Source: Leifsonia psychrotolerans (GTDB lineage Bacteria; Actinomycetota; Actinomycetes; Actinomycetales; Microbacteriaceae). Taken from it: a stretch of 64,000 bases of DNA. Below the pieces are notes generated by a model. The model had not been told where the DNA came from. It saw only the letters and a list, made by a program, of their open reading frames with translations, and searched no databases. Made by a program: the position numbers and the translations under genes. The stretch covers positions 2,046,001-2,110,000 of the forward strand of contig NZ_JACCFM010000001.1 of NCBI RefSeq assembly GCF_013410665.1. The letters are read 5' to 3'. Below, piece by piece: positions 17,685 to 26,243 of the stretch (the first letter of the stretch is position 1; each line of letters opens with the position of its first letter).

Positions 17685-17716
17685 CGCCCCCGCCGACGTA
17701 ACAGTTGGCGGGGGCG
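17685..17716 (+). terminator. Strong GC hairpin between metY and metX
   Basis: A 13-base stem (CGCCCCCGCCGAC pairing with GTTGGCGGGGGCG, one G-U pair) and a six-base loop. No U-tract follows, as is common for actinobacterial terminators. It ends 27 bases before the metX start and could end most metY transcripts or set the metY:metX ratio. Confidence 0.75.
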
Positions 17717-17743
17717 TCCCATTCACCGGCAGAATGGGACCGT

Positions 17744-18964
17744 ATGGAATGGCAATCGTCAGCAGACACGGTCCCGTCGAGCTTCATCACCGAAGCGCAG
17801 ACGCGCTCGCTCTTTGGCAAGCCCCCGGCCACCGGCGCCTGGCGTGACGGTGACCCACTCGGCAACCGTCAGTTCCAGAACATCGGTCCGCTCCATTTCG
17901 AGGCCGGCGGTCATCTCGGCTTCGCGCGCATCGCGTACGAGACCTGGGGCGAGCTCTCCCCGAGCGGCGACAACGCCGTGCTTGTCCTCCATGCCCTCAC
18001 CGGCGACAGTCACCTGATCGGCCCATCCGGACCCGGTCATGCAACCGCCGGCTGGTGGGGCGACATCGTCGGTCCGGGACTGGCCATCGACACCGACCGC
18101 TGGTTCGTCGTCGCTCCCAATATGCTCGGCGGCTGTCAAGGCAGCACGGGGCCGGCCTCGCTTGCGCCGGACGCGCTCGAGTGGGGCATCCGTTTTCCCT
18201 ACCTCACCATTCGCGACCAGGTTGCGGCCCAAATCGCTTTTGCTGATCGGATCGGCGTCGCACGCTGGGCGGCGGTCGTCGGTGGCTCAATGGGCGGGAT
18301 GCACGCCCTCGAATGGGCGATCACTGCTCCCGATCGCGTCGAACGCCTCGCAGTCCTCGCCGCGCCGCCCGTGACGACGGCCGATCAGATCGGCCTGAAC
18401 TCGGTTCAGATCGAGGCGATTCGCACCGACCCGCTGTTTCGTTCCGGTGAGTATTACGACGCGGCCGACGGCGACGGTCCCACGAGAGGCTTGGCGTTAG
18501 CCCGCCGAATGGCCCTGCTGAACTATCGCAGCCCGTCTGAGCTGAACCAACGCTTTGAACGCGGTTGGCAAAGCGGGATCAGCCCGCTCGGCTCGGGCGG
18601 ACGCTTCGCCGTTGAGTCGTATCTCGATTTTCACGGCAACAAGTTCACTCGGCGCTTCGACGCCAACAGCTACATCACGCTCGTCGAGGCGATGAACTCG
18701 CACGACGTGGGGCGTGACCGGGGCGGAATCGCCTCCGCGCTGGCCCGGGTCACGGCGCGTACTCTCGTGCTCGGCATCGACAGCGACAGACTCTTCCCGC
18801 TCACCGGTCAACAAGAAATCGCGGCGCTCCTGCCGAATAACATCGACGGCCAGACTGCCGTGGTGCTCAGCTCTGCCTACGGCCACGATGGCTTCCTGAT
18901 CGAATCAGAGTTTGTGGGTGCCCAGTTGCGTCGGCTCCTGCCGGGCTCGGGCGATTCCCGATAG
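17744..18964 (+). CDS. metX: Homoserine O-acetyltransferase
   Basis: 406 residues of alpha/beta-hydrolase fold; transfers acetyl from acetyl-CoA to homoserine, supplying MetY. The nucleophile elbow GGSMGG has Ser182, the Asp lies in GIDSDRLFPL and the His in AYGHDGFLIE, completing the triad. HALTGDSH and NMLGGCQGSTGP are typical of the family. The ATG at 17744 is chosen over an upstream TTG, which would translate through the hairpin. Gene order metY-metX is common in actinobacteria. Confidence 0.95.
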   Translation: MEWQSSADTVPSSFITEAQTRSLFGKPPATGAWRDGDPLGNRQFQNIGPLHFEAGGHLGFARIAYETWGELSPSGDNAVLVLHALTGDSHLIGPSGPGHATAGWWGDIVGPGLAIDTDRWFVVAPNMLGGCQGSTGPASLAPDALEWGIRFPYLTIRDQVAAQIAFADRIGVARWAAVVGGSMGGMHALEWAITAPDRVERLAVLAAPPVTTADQIGLNSVQIEAIRTDPLFRSGEYYDAADGDGPTRGLALARRMALLNYRSPSELNQRFERGWQSGISPLGSGGRFAVESYLDFHGNKFTRRFDANSYITLVEAMNSHDVGRDRGGIASALARVTARTLVLGIDSDRLFPLTGQQEIAALLPNNIDGQTAVVLSSAYGHDGFLIESEFVGAQLRRLLPGSGDSR

Positions 18965-19002
18965 TGTGCTGATATCCCCAGTCGAAGGACGCAGCAGGCC
19001 CC

Positions 19003-20175
19003 ATGAAGCAACGCATGTTCAAAGAACGCGATCGTCTGCTTCGGAAATCCTCGAGGATGCTCGGCCTGTCGTGCATGATTCCGGTCGTGCTGTGCCTGTT
19101 GATTCCTCACGGAGTCAGCGCGCTCGGCCAAACGATCGCGCTCCCATTCGCGGTGATGCTGACCGTCAGCGTGTATTTCCTTGGTCGGAGCACGTCACTG
19201 GTCTGGGTCTACTCCATCGTTTTCTGGGGAAACGCGATCGTGCTCGCGATCGGTTACACGAGTCGTGCAGTCCCCGGTATGAATCTGGTGGAGGAGTGCA
19301 TCATCGGTGTCATCGCCTCCACCGTGATGGGGAGCGTCGGCATCGTTCTCACTCAAAGCCGCGGACGCGTAGTTCTGCTTCTGAGTTCTGTCACGATCAC
19401 CATCGTCACCGTCGCACACGTTGCAACAGTGTCAGGCGGGTCGGTGCTGCCGCTGGCCTTGACCGTGTGCGGCTGGCTCGCAACGACGCTCGGGGGGTGG
19501 TGGATGGGGCACAGCGTGACTCGGGTCATGCAGCGCATCGCCTCGATCGGGCGCGCCCACACCATTGAGCGGCAAGCGAGTGAGTTGGAGGCGCGGCGTC
19601 GCCGCGACGCCCGACTGTTGCACGACACGGTGCTCGCGACCCTCACGTTGTTGGCGCACTCGGGCACCGGAGTCAACCCTGCCGCGCTCCGAGAACAAGC
19701 GGGCGACGATGCTCAGCTCCTCCGCCAGCTGAGGCTGGGCGGGCGGCCGGCCCCCCATCGTTCCGGTGTCTACACGCTGGAACCAGCAACAGAATCGACG
19801 CTGGGCACCACTCTGGAGTCGGTCAAGCAACGGTTCGGTCGGCTGGGTCTCGAGGTGGACTGGCACGGCAGCGGCCAGGTTCTGCTGCCCAGCACCGTGC
19901 TCGATTCGTTCCTACTCGCTTTGGCCGAGTGCCTCGAAAACGTGCGACGGCACTCCGGTGTCACGCGCGCCGACGTTACGATCACCGACGACGACACAAC
20001 GGTACGCGCCATGGTGACGGATGCCGGGGTCGGGTTTGATCTCGCGGCCGTCGACACGGCTCGACTCGGTTTCGCTGAGTCGGTGGTTGCTCGACTGCGC
20101 GATGTGGGAGGAAACGCCCGGCTTTTCTCCTCCCCCAACTCGGGAACGACCGTTGTGCTGGAAGTACCCAAATGA
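19003..20175 (+). CDS. Sensor histidine kinase, NarL/DesK type
   Basis: 390 residues. About five or six membrane segments fill residues 20-170, then a HisKA_3-type dimerisation helix RRRDARLLHDTVLATL with phosphoacceptor His207, and a C-terminal HATPase domain with N box ECLENVRRH, G1 DAGVGFD and a final GT(T)V G2 region. The signal is probably sensed by the membrane part, since no extracellular domain is apparent. The next gene overlaps by four bases (ATGA) and a LuxR-type regulator follows, so the three form one system. Confidence 0.9.
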   Translation: MKQRMFKERDRLLRKSSRMLGLSCMIPVVLCLLIPHGVSALGQTIALPFAVMLTVSVYFLGRSTSLVWVYSIVFWGNAIVLAIGYTSRAVPGMNLVEECIIGVIASTVMGSVGIVLTQSRGRVVLLLSSVTITIVTVAHVATVSGGSVLPLALTVCGWLATTLGGWWMGHSVTRVMQRIASIGRAHTIERQASELEARRRRDARLLHDTVLATLTLLAHSGTGVNPAALREQAGDDAQLLRQLRLGGRPAPHRSGVYTLEPATESTLGTTLESVKQRFGRLGLEVDWHGSGQVLLPSTVLDSFLLALAECLENVRRHSGVTRADVTITDDDTTVRAMVTDAGVGFDLAAVDTARLGFAESVVARLRDVGGNARLFSSPNSGTTVVLEVPK

Positions 20176-21473
20176 CACGTCCCCCTGCCGAAGCCGACCG
20201 TGTGGTCAGCGACATGAGTCATCCGGTCGCCGAGCCCGGCACGCGAGCGCAATCCGGCCTCGACGGGCCTTCGGCCGCTCCTCCACCAGAATCCTTCCGC
20301 CGCCCCGCCCGCACCGAACGGGCGGTGCGACTTGACCAGACCGTGTTGGGTGGCCGACACCTCGGAATCGGCATTGCGCTCAGCGATGGTTTCATCACCC
20401 TATTCCTCCTCTGGCGCTTCGCAATTCAATGGCCGGAGTACACCAACCCGATCTGGAGCAGTGCGGCGTGGGTGCTGGTCGGCCTAGTGATCGCACTTTT
20501 CATTGCGAGCCAACGGGCGCTCTCCCCGCGGGTCCCCCGCGCTTTCCTCACCGCCTTCTACGTCACAGCGGCAGTGGTTGTGGCGTTCGACCTCTACGGC
20601 AGCCATGGCCTGCGGGATGCGGGGGTGTTCCCAACCGCTGCAGCATCAATCGGTGCCATTCTGGGCGGACTCGTGACGTTCGAACGACGGCGCACCATCA
20701 TCATCGCTACGGCAATACTCGCCGTCGTCATGACGACGGTCGCAGTCTTCGAGCCGCGTGTCCTTGCGCAAACGATCGCACCGGAAATCTTGGTGATCAG
20801 TCTGGCCGTTCTCGCGCCGGTTGTGGCCCTGGGGATTGAACGCACATTTCGACGAATCGTGCAGCTTGAACTCGATTTGGTGCTCGTGCAGAGCACGGTG
20901 ACACAGCCGCAGTACGCCGTCGGCATGCTTGCGTCCGAGCGGCTCGCCGCACTGGATCTGGCTGCCGAGACACTGCTCGACGATGTTGCGCAGGGGCGAG
21001 CGGCGCTCCCTCTCCCCGCTCGAGAATCGACCACAGCAGCGAGCCTCGCCACGGCACTTCGAATGCACTTGATCGAAGGCAGAACCGAAACGTGGCTTCA
21101 CCACGCCATTACCGAATCCGAGTTCTTGGGGCCGTCGGTCACGGTCCACGATCCGTCGGGCTTGGCCGGCTTGCTCGCCCCGGCACAACGGGATGCGCTC
21201 CTGCTCACAATCTGGCTTTTGATCAGCGATGCCGATCATCCCGCAACAGCGGTTTCGCTCGCTTTTGGGCCGATTTTGCCCTCAACCCGCAACATTCGTC
21301 AACGATTCGTGCGTTTTCCTATCGATTTGACGACGAAAGGTGTGCCACGTCGAAGGGTCGACCCTGAGACATGGCATGCTATCCGTGTAGTGGGAACACA
21401 TCTCGACACCGTCCAGGACGGCAGTCTGCGCGTGGAGATCGAATGCAGTGTCGATAACCCAGCTGATGTGTGA
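20172..21473 (+). CDS. Membrane protein resembling a degenerate histidine kinase
   Basis: 433 residues. A 50-residue Pro/Arg-rich N terminus precedes about five or six membrane segments (roughly 70-235). The cytoplasmic remainder copies the plan of the kinase upstream: a helical segment (ERLAALDLAAETLLDDVA, about 257-274) where the phosphoacceptor helix should be, but with no His, and ALLLTIWLLISDADHP where the N box should be, but with no Asn; no G1 DxGxG is present. I infer a pseudokinase-like partner or anti-kinase; I know no named family for it. ATG overlaps the kinase stop; the response regulator follows after 48 bases. Confidence 0.7.
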   Translation: MTRPPAEADRVVSDMSHPVAEPGTRAQSGLDGPSAAPPPESFRRPARTERAVRLDQTVLGGRHLGIGIALSDGFITLFLLWRFAIQWPEYTNPIWSSAAWVLVGLVIALFIASQRALSPRVPRAFLTAFYVTAAVVVAFDLYGSHGLRDAGVFPTAAASIGAILGGLVTFERRRTIIIATAILAVVMTTVAVFEPRVLAQTIAPEILVISLAVLAPVVALGIERTFRRIVQLELDLVLVQSTVTQPQYAVGMLASERLAALDLAAETLLDDVAQGRAALPLPARESTTAASLATALRMHLIEGRTETWLHHAITESEFLGPSVTVHDPSGLAGLLAPAQRDALLLTIWLLISDADHPATAVSLAFGPILPSTRNIRQRFVRFPIDLTTKGVPRRRVDPETWHAIRVVGTHLDTVQDGSLRVEIECSVDNPADV

Positions 21474-21521
21474 GGCCACCAGCGCCATCGTCTGGCGAAG
21501 AAAGCAGCAGGGGAGATCGCA

Positions 21522-22172
21522 ATGACCACAGTTCGTCCAATCCGTCTGGCAATCGTCGATGATCACCGGATGCTCTTGGGTGCGCTTACCGAGTGGATCC
21601 GCAGCGCCGCCGATGACATCAGCATGGTTGCTGCCGTCACGACCTGGCCCGAGTTGCTGACGCACCCCGAGTTTCCTGTCGACGTCGTACTGCTCGACCT
21701 CGACCTTAAAGACAACATCCCCATTTCACTCAAGATTTCTACGCTCAAGACCACTGGCGTCAAGACCGTGCTCATGAGTACATACTCCGAGCCGGCATTG
21801 GTTCGGGAAGCGTTGGGCGCGGGAGCGCTCGGCTATCTCGTGAAGAGCGAGGAAGCCACGATGATCGTCGAGGCGATTCGTTCGGCCCACGTGGGCGAGT
21901 CTTTCATCTCGGCTGAGCTCGACCACGCCATCACCGGCATGGACGGTGGCTCGCCGCGCTTGAGCGCTCAGGAGCGCCGCGTCATGGCACTCTACGGTGC
22001 CGGCGAGCCGGTGAAAGCTGTCGCGAACCAGCTCGGCATTTCCGAAGAGACCGCGAAGTCGTATCTGAAGCGCATCCGCGAGAAGTACCGTCTGGCCGGC
22101 CACGATGTGGGTACCAAGGTTGCGCTGCGTAAGCGGGCCATTCGTGACGGCATCCTGCTGCAGAACGATTAG
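21522..22172 (+). CDS. LuxR/NarL-family response regulator
   Basis: 216 residues. The receiver domain has the acidic pair Asp13-Asp14 (VDDHR), a phosphoacceptor probably Asp59 (VVLLDLDL), a Ser/Thr in LMSTYSE and the conserved Lys in GYLVKSEE. A LuxR-type helix-turn-helix follows: LSAQERRVMALYGAGEP to ISEETAKSYLKRIREKY. It should be phosphorylated by the kinase two genes upstream and then bind DNA. A GGGGAG sequence about nine bases upstream supports the ATG. Target genes are unknown. Confidence 0.93.
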   Translation: MTTVRPIRLAIVDDHRMLLGALTEWIRSAADDISMVAAVTTWPELLTHPEFPVDVVLLDLDLKDNIPISLKISTLKTTGVKTVLMSTYSEPALVREALGAGALGYLVKSEEATMIVEAIRSAHVGESFISAELDHAITGMDGGSPRLSAQERRVMALYGAGEPVKAVANQLGISEETAKSYLKRIREKYRLAGHDVGTKVALRKRAIRDGILLQND

Positions 22173-22178
22173 TGTCGT

Positions 22179-22202
22179 GTGCGCGGCCCCGCGGCCGTGC
22201 GC
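22179..22202. terminator. GC hairpin between converging response-regulator and MFS genes
   Basis: A ten-base stem (GTGCGCGGCC against GGCCGTGCGC, one G-U pair) with loop CCGC lies between the two stops. No U-tract on either side; it could serve both directions. Confidence 0.55.
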
Positions 22203-22206
22203 CGGC

Positions 22207-23481
22207 TTACTGTCCGAAAGTTGAGATCGACTGCGTTCCGTAGGGCAGATGAATGCCCTGTGAGCGTCGAGACCGGTCGATGGCGAAGCTCGCCGTGGCG
22301 AGAATCACCCCGAGCACGCTCAGCCCGACGCCGATCCAGACCGGTGCCAGGTAGCCGAAACCAGCCGAGATGGCCACGCCACCCAGGTAGGCGCCGAGCG
22401 CGTTACCGATATTGAGTGCGGAATGGTTGGTCGCAGCGGCGATCGATTGACTTCCTTGCGCGACATCCATCAACCGGCTCTGAATCGCCGGCGACAGGGC
22501 AGCAGCAGCTGCGCCAATCAGGAAGACGCCGATCAGCAGCCCGACGAGGAACTGTGCCGAGAGCGCCAGTCCGATCAAGGCGACAATCATCACGCCGAAG
22601 AAGCCGTAGATGGTGCGACGCACACTCTTGTCGGCCAACGCGCCGCCCACGAGGTTGCCGACAGTCATGCCGACCCCGATGACCACCAGAACCAGTGGCA
22701 CGGTCGCGGCGGGAAGTTTCGTGATCTCGGTCACGAGAGGCGCCACGTAGGTGTATACGGCGAAGAGCCCACCAAAGCCGATGGCTCCGACGCTCAGGGC
22801 AAACCAGACCTGCAACCGACCAAATGCCTTCAGTTCTTCGCGCATTGTCGCCTGGGGATCGCCGGCCTGGAACGGAACCAGCAGAATCACGGCCAGGAAC
22901 GTCGCGGCGAAGATCACCGCAACCGCGAAGTAGGCAATTCGCCAGCCGTACACCTGGCCGAGCCAGGTGATCGCCGGCACTCCGATCACGTTCGAAATCG
23001 TCAGGCCGGAGAGCACGAATGCAACGCCTCGGGCGCGTTTGCCCGGCCCCATCAGGTCGGCAGCGACGAGAGAGGCAATCCCGAAATAGGCACCATGCGG
23101 GAGCGCCGCCACGAAACGGGCCACCAGCACCAACCCAAAGCTGGGCAGCAGCGCCGATGCAATGGTTCCGAGGGTAAAGGCGGTGAGCAGCACCAGCAGC
23201 AGTGCCTTTCGGGGCCAGCGGGCAGCGGATGCGGCGATCGTGGGCGCTCCGACGACAACGCCGAGCGCATAAGCCGAAATCAGCCAGCCGGCCTGCGCGT
23301 TGGCCTGGTCAGGATCGACCGCATTCAGCGATGGAAGCAGATCGGCGGCCAGATTCGGCAGCAACCCCATCGCAACAAATTCGGTTGCGCCGATGCCGAA
23401 CCCGCCGAGGGCGAGCGCCAACAGGGCAAGACGAATGCGGGCCGGCGACAACAACGTCGGCCCGTCAGTAGAGGGGTGCAT
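22207..23481 (-). CDS. MFS transporter, DHA1 (AraJ-like)
   Basis: 424 residues, about 12 membrane segments. ATEFVAMGLLPNLAADL near residue 32 and the repeated small-residue segments are typical of the AraJ/YdeA sugar-efflux and arabinose-polymer exporter group. The ATG at 23481 is chosen rather than one 28 codons upstream: it lies six bases after TATTCT and gives the usual short cytoplasmic N terminus. Substrate unknown. It is divergent from the SHOCT gene. Confidence 0.86.
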   Translation of the reverse strand: MHPSTDGPTLLSPARIRLALLALALGGFGIGATEFVAMGLLPNLAADLLPSLNAVDPDQANAQAGWLISAYALGVVVGAPTIAASAARWPRKALLLVLLTAFTLGTIASALLPSFGLVLVARFVAALPHGAYFGIASLVAADLMGPGKRARGVAFVLSGLTISNVIGVPAITWLGQVYGWRIAYFAVAVIFAATFLAVILLVPFQAGDPQATMREELKAFGRLQVWFALSVGAIGFGGLFAVYTYVAPLVTEITKLPAATVPLVLVVIGVGMTVGNLVGGALADKSVRRTIYGFFGVMIVALIGLALSAQFLVGLLIGVFLIGAAAAALSPAIQSRLMDVAQGSQSIAAATNHSALNIGNALGAYLGGVAISAGFGYLAPVWIGVGLSVLGVILATASFAIDRSRRSQGIHLPYGTQSISTFGQ

Positions 23482-23487
23482 CGTTCC

Positions 23488-23493
23488 AGAATA
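23488..23493 (-). promoter_or_regulatory. Putative leaderless -10 element of the AraJ-like MFS gene
   Basis: TATTCT on the minus strand, six bases before the ATG at 23481. Confidence 0.55.
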
Positions 23494-23551
23494 GGGGCTG
23501 ACGGAATCGATCACGCACGCTGCACGCCTCGCCGCCGCCCCGTTCACCCTG

Positions 23552-23557
23552 TACCGT
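23552..23557 (+). promoter_or_regulatory. Putative leaderless -10 element of the SHOCT gene
   Basis: TACCGT, six bases before the ATG at 23564. Confidence 0.5.
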
Positions 23558-23563
23558 TCAGAC

Positions 23564-23893
23564 ATGCAACCGAATCCACTGATTCCCGCCGGCTATGACG
23601 TCCTGTGGTCTGCGATTGTCGTGGTCGGTTGTCTGGTCGTACTGGGCATCATTGCCACGTGCGCACTCATCGTGCGCAACGCGCTCCGTCTGAAGAGTGC
23701 CGGGTTGGACCCGACGACGAGCGAGTCAGACCTCGCGGTGAAGGCGATGAACCTGAAGGCGATGAACAGTGAAACGCTGTCTCCCACACGCAGCCTGACC
23801 GAGCGCCTCACGGCGCTCGACGAGTTACATGCCGCCGGAACCATCAGCGCGGACGAGCGCGCAGCGGCGCGAGCGCAGGTGCTCAGCTCCTAA
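23564..23893 (+). CDS. Small membrane protein with C-terminal SHOCT domain
   Basis: 109 residues: one membrane segment (about 14-38), a polar linker, then a short C-terminal SHOCT-like motif LTERLTALDELHAAGTISADERAAARAQVL. SHOCT domains are small oligomerisation or targeting modules without an assigned enzymatic role. No Shine-Dalgarno sequence; the start fits a leaderless transcript from TACCGT. Confidence 0.8.
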   Translation: MQPNPLIPAGYDVLWSAIVVVGCLVVLGIIATCALIVRNALRLKSAGLDPTTSESDLAVKAMNLKAMNSETLSPTRSLTERLTALDELHAAGTISADERAAARAQVLSS

Positions 23894-23927
23894 GTTTCTG
23901 GACGCATCCCGGGTGGCGCACCGGAAA

Positions 23928-24085
23928 TCAGGATGATTCGTCAATCGCCTTCTCGAGACGTTCGACGTTTCCGGTGAGCTCCCCTGTCTGACCGGGGCGA
24001 ATGTCGGCCTTCGCGACCGAGGACACCCGCGACCCGAACGCACCGACCGCATCCGTGGGCGACTCGGTCACGGCGTTTACCTTGT
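23928..24085 (-). pseudogene. Truncated 3' copy of the thiamine-binding-protein gene
   Basis: The last 50 or so codons of a second thiamine-binding-protein gene: the reading frame ends ADIRPGQTGELTGNVERL then EKAIDESS and a TGA at 23930-23928. Over 126 bases (23934-24059 against 26562-26687) I count 13 mismatches and no gap with the intact gene at 26556-26864. Similarity fades near 24085, and the frame then enters a stop near the end of the HNH gene, so there is no start and the 5' half is missing. It is in the same orientation as the intact copy, which lies on the other side of the HNH gene and the repeats. Confidence 0.85.
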
Positions 24086-24110
24086 CTCCCGGCGGGCCAG
24101 TCCCGGCGTC

Positions 24111-25799
24111 TCAGTCGCGGCGGTGGGTGTCGGTGCGGTGGGTGTCGGTGCGGTGGCGGTTGGCGTCACGCCAGGTACGGCTCGGGTCGATCCAGGCCGG
24201 GGCCTTCACTTGGGGTCGGCCGTTGACCATGAGGATCTCCCAGCCGGACGTTTCGATGGTGTGATGATGCCGCCAACACAACGCCACACCATTGTCGACC
24301 TCAGTGACGCCGCCTTTGCTCCAGGGGATCACGTGATGAAACTCGAGCCACTGTGCGGGGGCATCACAGCCGGGAACGCCGCAGCCGCCATCGCGGGCGA
24401 GGATCGCCCGGCGTTGGGCACGGTTGAACAGTCGTTGCGGATCGGTCAGCGTCAGAACCTCACCATTCGGACCGAACAGAACCGTTTGGGTCCCTCCGGC
24501 ACACATCATCTGATCCACCGTGCGAAGCGAGATCGGGGCGTCGACACCATCTATCCAGCCGACACCACGACCGGCTTCAATATCGTTCACGTTCACATGC
24601 ACCACCACCGTCGGCGGTGCACCACCAATGCTGGGCGTGCTGTCGGCCTGGGCCAGCTGGGTGAACATGCCGCGCAGAATATCGGCCCGCTTCTCACCGG
24701 CCGTGCGGGTGTCGACGTCATCGAACTCATGCCCGGCCAACCCGGGAAGAGGAGCCTCGGCTGAGGCTGGACCCTGGCCGTGGTCGTCATGGTCGTGGTC
24801 GTGGTCGTGGTCGTCGTGGTCGTGGTCGTCGGGACCGTCGTGAGAATCCTGCTCGGAGCGGTCGTCGTGGGCATCCTGCTCGGCACGGTCGTCGTGCTCG
24901 GCGCGGTCGTCGCGGGCCTGGTCGCGGGCTTGGTCGCGGGCTTGTTCGGCGGCGGTGGGGAACGCGGGGGTTTTGCGGGCGGCGATGAATGCGTCGAAGG
25001 TGAGGTTCATGATTCCGTACAGATCAGGAGTCACCCCGCCTCGCACCGGGTAGATGCCGTCTTTGAAGCGGCCGAAACTGATCGTGCTCGTCGCCTCAAC
25101 CTCAGTCTCATTCGGCGCCACCCCGTCGGGGTCCAGCGCCGCCTGCCACTGCAACATCTGCACCCGCAGTGAGTCCGCCGAGAACGCAAAGCCCGCGCCC
25201 GGCTCACCCTCATTCTCGGCCGTGATCGTGCCCGTCGCCGCAGACACCAGAGCGCGTTCCGCAGCCGCAAGATCATCGGGGGCGACGCGCGGGGAGATCT
25301 CGGCCAGACCGGACATGATCACCTCCGCCGCATCCACCCCCAGTGAGCCGTCGGCCACCGCGGCACCCACGGTGGGGAACAGTGCGGGGATGATCGTTTC
25401 GACGTGCTGGGTGTCCTGCATCCGCAGGCCGAGGGCGCTGCGGCGTTTCGCTTCCCGGCCGGAAATGCGGGTGACCCGGGTGATCAGGTCGATGCCAGTG
25501 GTGCAGCCCCGCTTCGCGGCGAGGGAGTCCCGGCCCAGCCATCGGCCGGAGCGTTCCTCGACCGTCGCCGCCACAGCCACCCGGCCGGCATCAACCAGCC
25601 GGCCCACACCTTCGAACGCACCGAGCACCCCGAGTAGGTCATCGTCGGTGAACGCCTCGGGGCTGACGGTTCCGAGCACTGCCAGAGAAGAGCGGGCCTG
25701 TTCGACCGCCGCCAGCACCATGGCCGCGGTCGGTGCCGACGTACCCGAGGCGGGTGTCGGCTCCGGGGCGGAGACTGGGGGTGGGGAGGTGATTGACAT
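24111..25799 (-). CDS. DUF222 / HNH endonuclease (13E12-like)
   Basis: 562 residues. An N-terminal DUF222 region (about 30-280) is followed by a highly charged spacer (about 282-340) made of QARD, AEHD and His-Asp repeats, a linker, and a C-terminal HNH nuclease (about 470-515) with CGVPGC, the HH pair in LEFHHVIPW, the Asn of DNGVAL and CWRHHH. All metal and catalytic positions appear present. The protein ends in HRTDT repeats. DUF222-HNH proteins are multi-copy in actinobacteria and thought to be mobile; their role is not settled. The ATG at 25799 is preferred to a GTG nine codons upstream and lies six bases after GAGAAT. A truncated copy of the neighbouring gene abuts its 3' end. Confidence 0.9.
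   Translation of the reverse strand: MSITSPPPVSAPEPTPASGTSAPTAAMVLAAVEQARSSLAVLGTVSPEAFTDDDLLGVLGAFEGVGRLVDAGRVAVAATVEERSGRWLGRDSLAAKRGCTTGIDLITRVTRISGREAKRRSALGLRMQDTQHVETIIPALFPTVGAAVADGSLGVDAAEVIMSGLAEISPRVAPDDLAAAERALVSAATGTITAENEGEPGAGFAFSADSLRVQMLQWQAALDPDGVAPNETEVEATSTISFGRFKDGIYPVRGGVTPDLYGIMNLTFDAFIAARKTPAFPTAAEQARDQARDQARDDRAEHDDRAEQDAHDDRSEQDSHDGPDDHDHDDHDHDHDHDDHGQGPASAEAPLPGLAGHEFDDVDTRTAGEKRADILRGMFTQLAQADSTPSIGGAPPTVVVHVNVNDIEAGRGVGWIDGVDAPISLRTVDQMMCAGGTQTVLFGPNGEVLTLTDPQRLFNRAQRRAILARDGGCGVPGCDAPAQWLEFHHVIPWSKGGVTEVDNGVALCWRHHHTIETSGWEILMVNGRPQVKAPAWIDPSRTWRDANRHRTDTHRTDTHRRD
24119..24160. repeat. Imperfect 15-bp tandem repeat at the 3' end of the HNH gene
   Basis: Two copies of CGGTGGGTGTCGGTG plus a partial third. 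They encode the HRTDT repeats at the protein's C terminus. Confidence 0.8.
24779..24953. repeat. Low-complexity repeats encoding the His/Asp-rich spacer of the HNH protein
   Basis: Runs of GTGGTC-type hexamers (24779-24830) and of a GGTCGCGGGCTT dodecamer (about 24912-24953) keep the frame open. They encode His-Asp and Gln-Ala-Arg-Asp repeats, so spacer length can change by slippage. Confidence 0.85.
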
Positions 25800-25805
25800 A
25801 GCTCC

Positions 25806-25811
25806 ATTCTC
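25806..25811 (-). promoter_or_regulatory. Putative -10 element of the HNH gene
   Basis: GAGAAT on the minus strand, six bases before the ATG at 25799; weaker match than most in this window. Confidence 0.35.
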
Positions 25812-25890
25812 CCAAAGAACGAACACGATTACGAGCTTTTCTCAGTATCGGTGCATAACTTCTAGAAGCTGTGTCTGTGGAGGGATCGAG

Positions 25891-25964
25891 GGGTTGAGCC
25901 GGTCGAGACCCTGCCCGCGGGTCTCGAGGGTGGCTCACGGGATCTCGACAGGCTCGATCAACGG
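25891..25964. repeat. REP-like palindromic repeat, copy 1
   Basis: Contains GGTCGAGACC, then GGTCTC, then CTCGACAGGCTCGATCAACGG, the same order of elements as the other three copies in the window. Non-coding; it lies just upstream of the HNH gene. Confidence 0.7.
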
Positions 25965-25998
25965 CGTGGGAACGGGGTGGGCGCCATCACAGTCCCGT

Positions 25999-26071
25999 GG
26001 GTCGAGCGTGTCGAGACCACGGTCCACGGTCGCGGGACTGGCTCGCGGGATCTCGACAGGCTCGATCAACG
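25999..26071. repeat. REP-like palindromic repeat, copy 2
   Basis: Begins GGGTCGAGCGTGTCGAGACC and ends TCTCGACAGGCTCGATCAAC; nearly identical to copy 3 over about 72 bases. Confidence 0.75.
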
Positions 26072-26138
26072 GGGGGGGGTCGATCAGCGGGCGGGCTCGA
26101 TCAGCGGGAGGGGGATGTGGGGTCGGTCAGTGACCCGT

Positions 26139-26210
26139 GGGTCGAGCGTGTCGAGACCGCGGTCCCCGGTCGCGGGACCGGCTCGCGGGATCTCGACAGG
26201 CTCGATCAGC
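26139..26210. repeat. REP-like palindromic repeat, copy 3
   Basis: Same elements as copy 2, separated from the G-rich tandem array by about 30 bases of related GATCAGCGG(G/A)GG fragments. Together with copies 1 and 2 and the array it fills the 756 bases between the HNH and thiamine-binding genes, where I see no credible gene. Confidence 0.75.
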
Positions 26211-26243
26211 GGGAGGGCTCGATCAGCGGAGGGGTCGAGCAGC

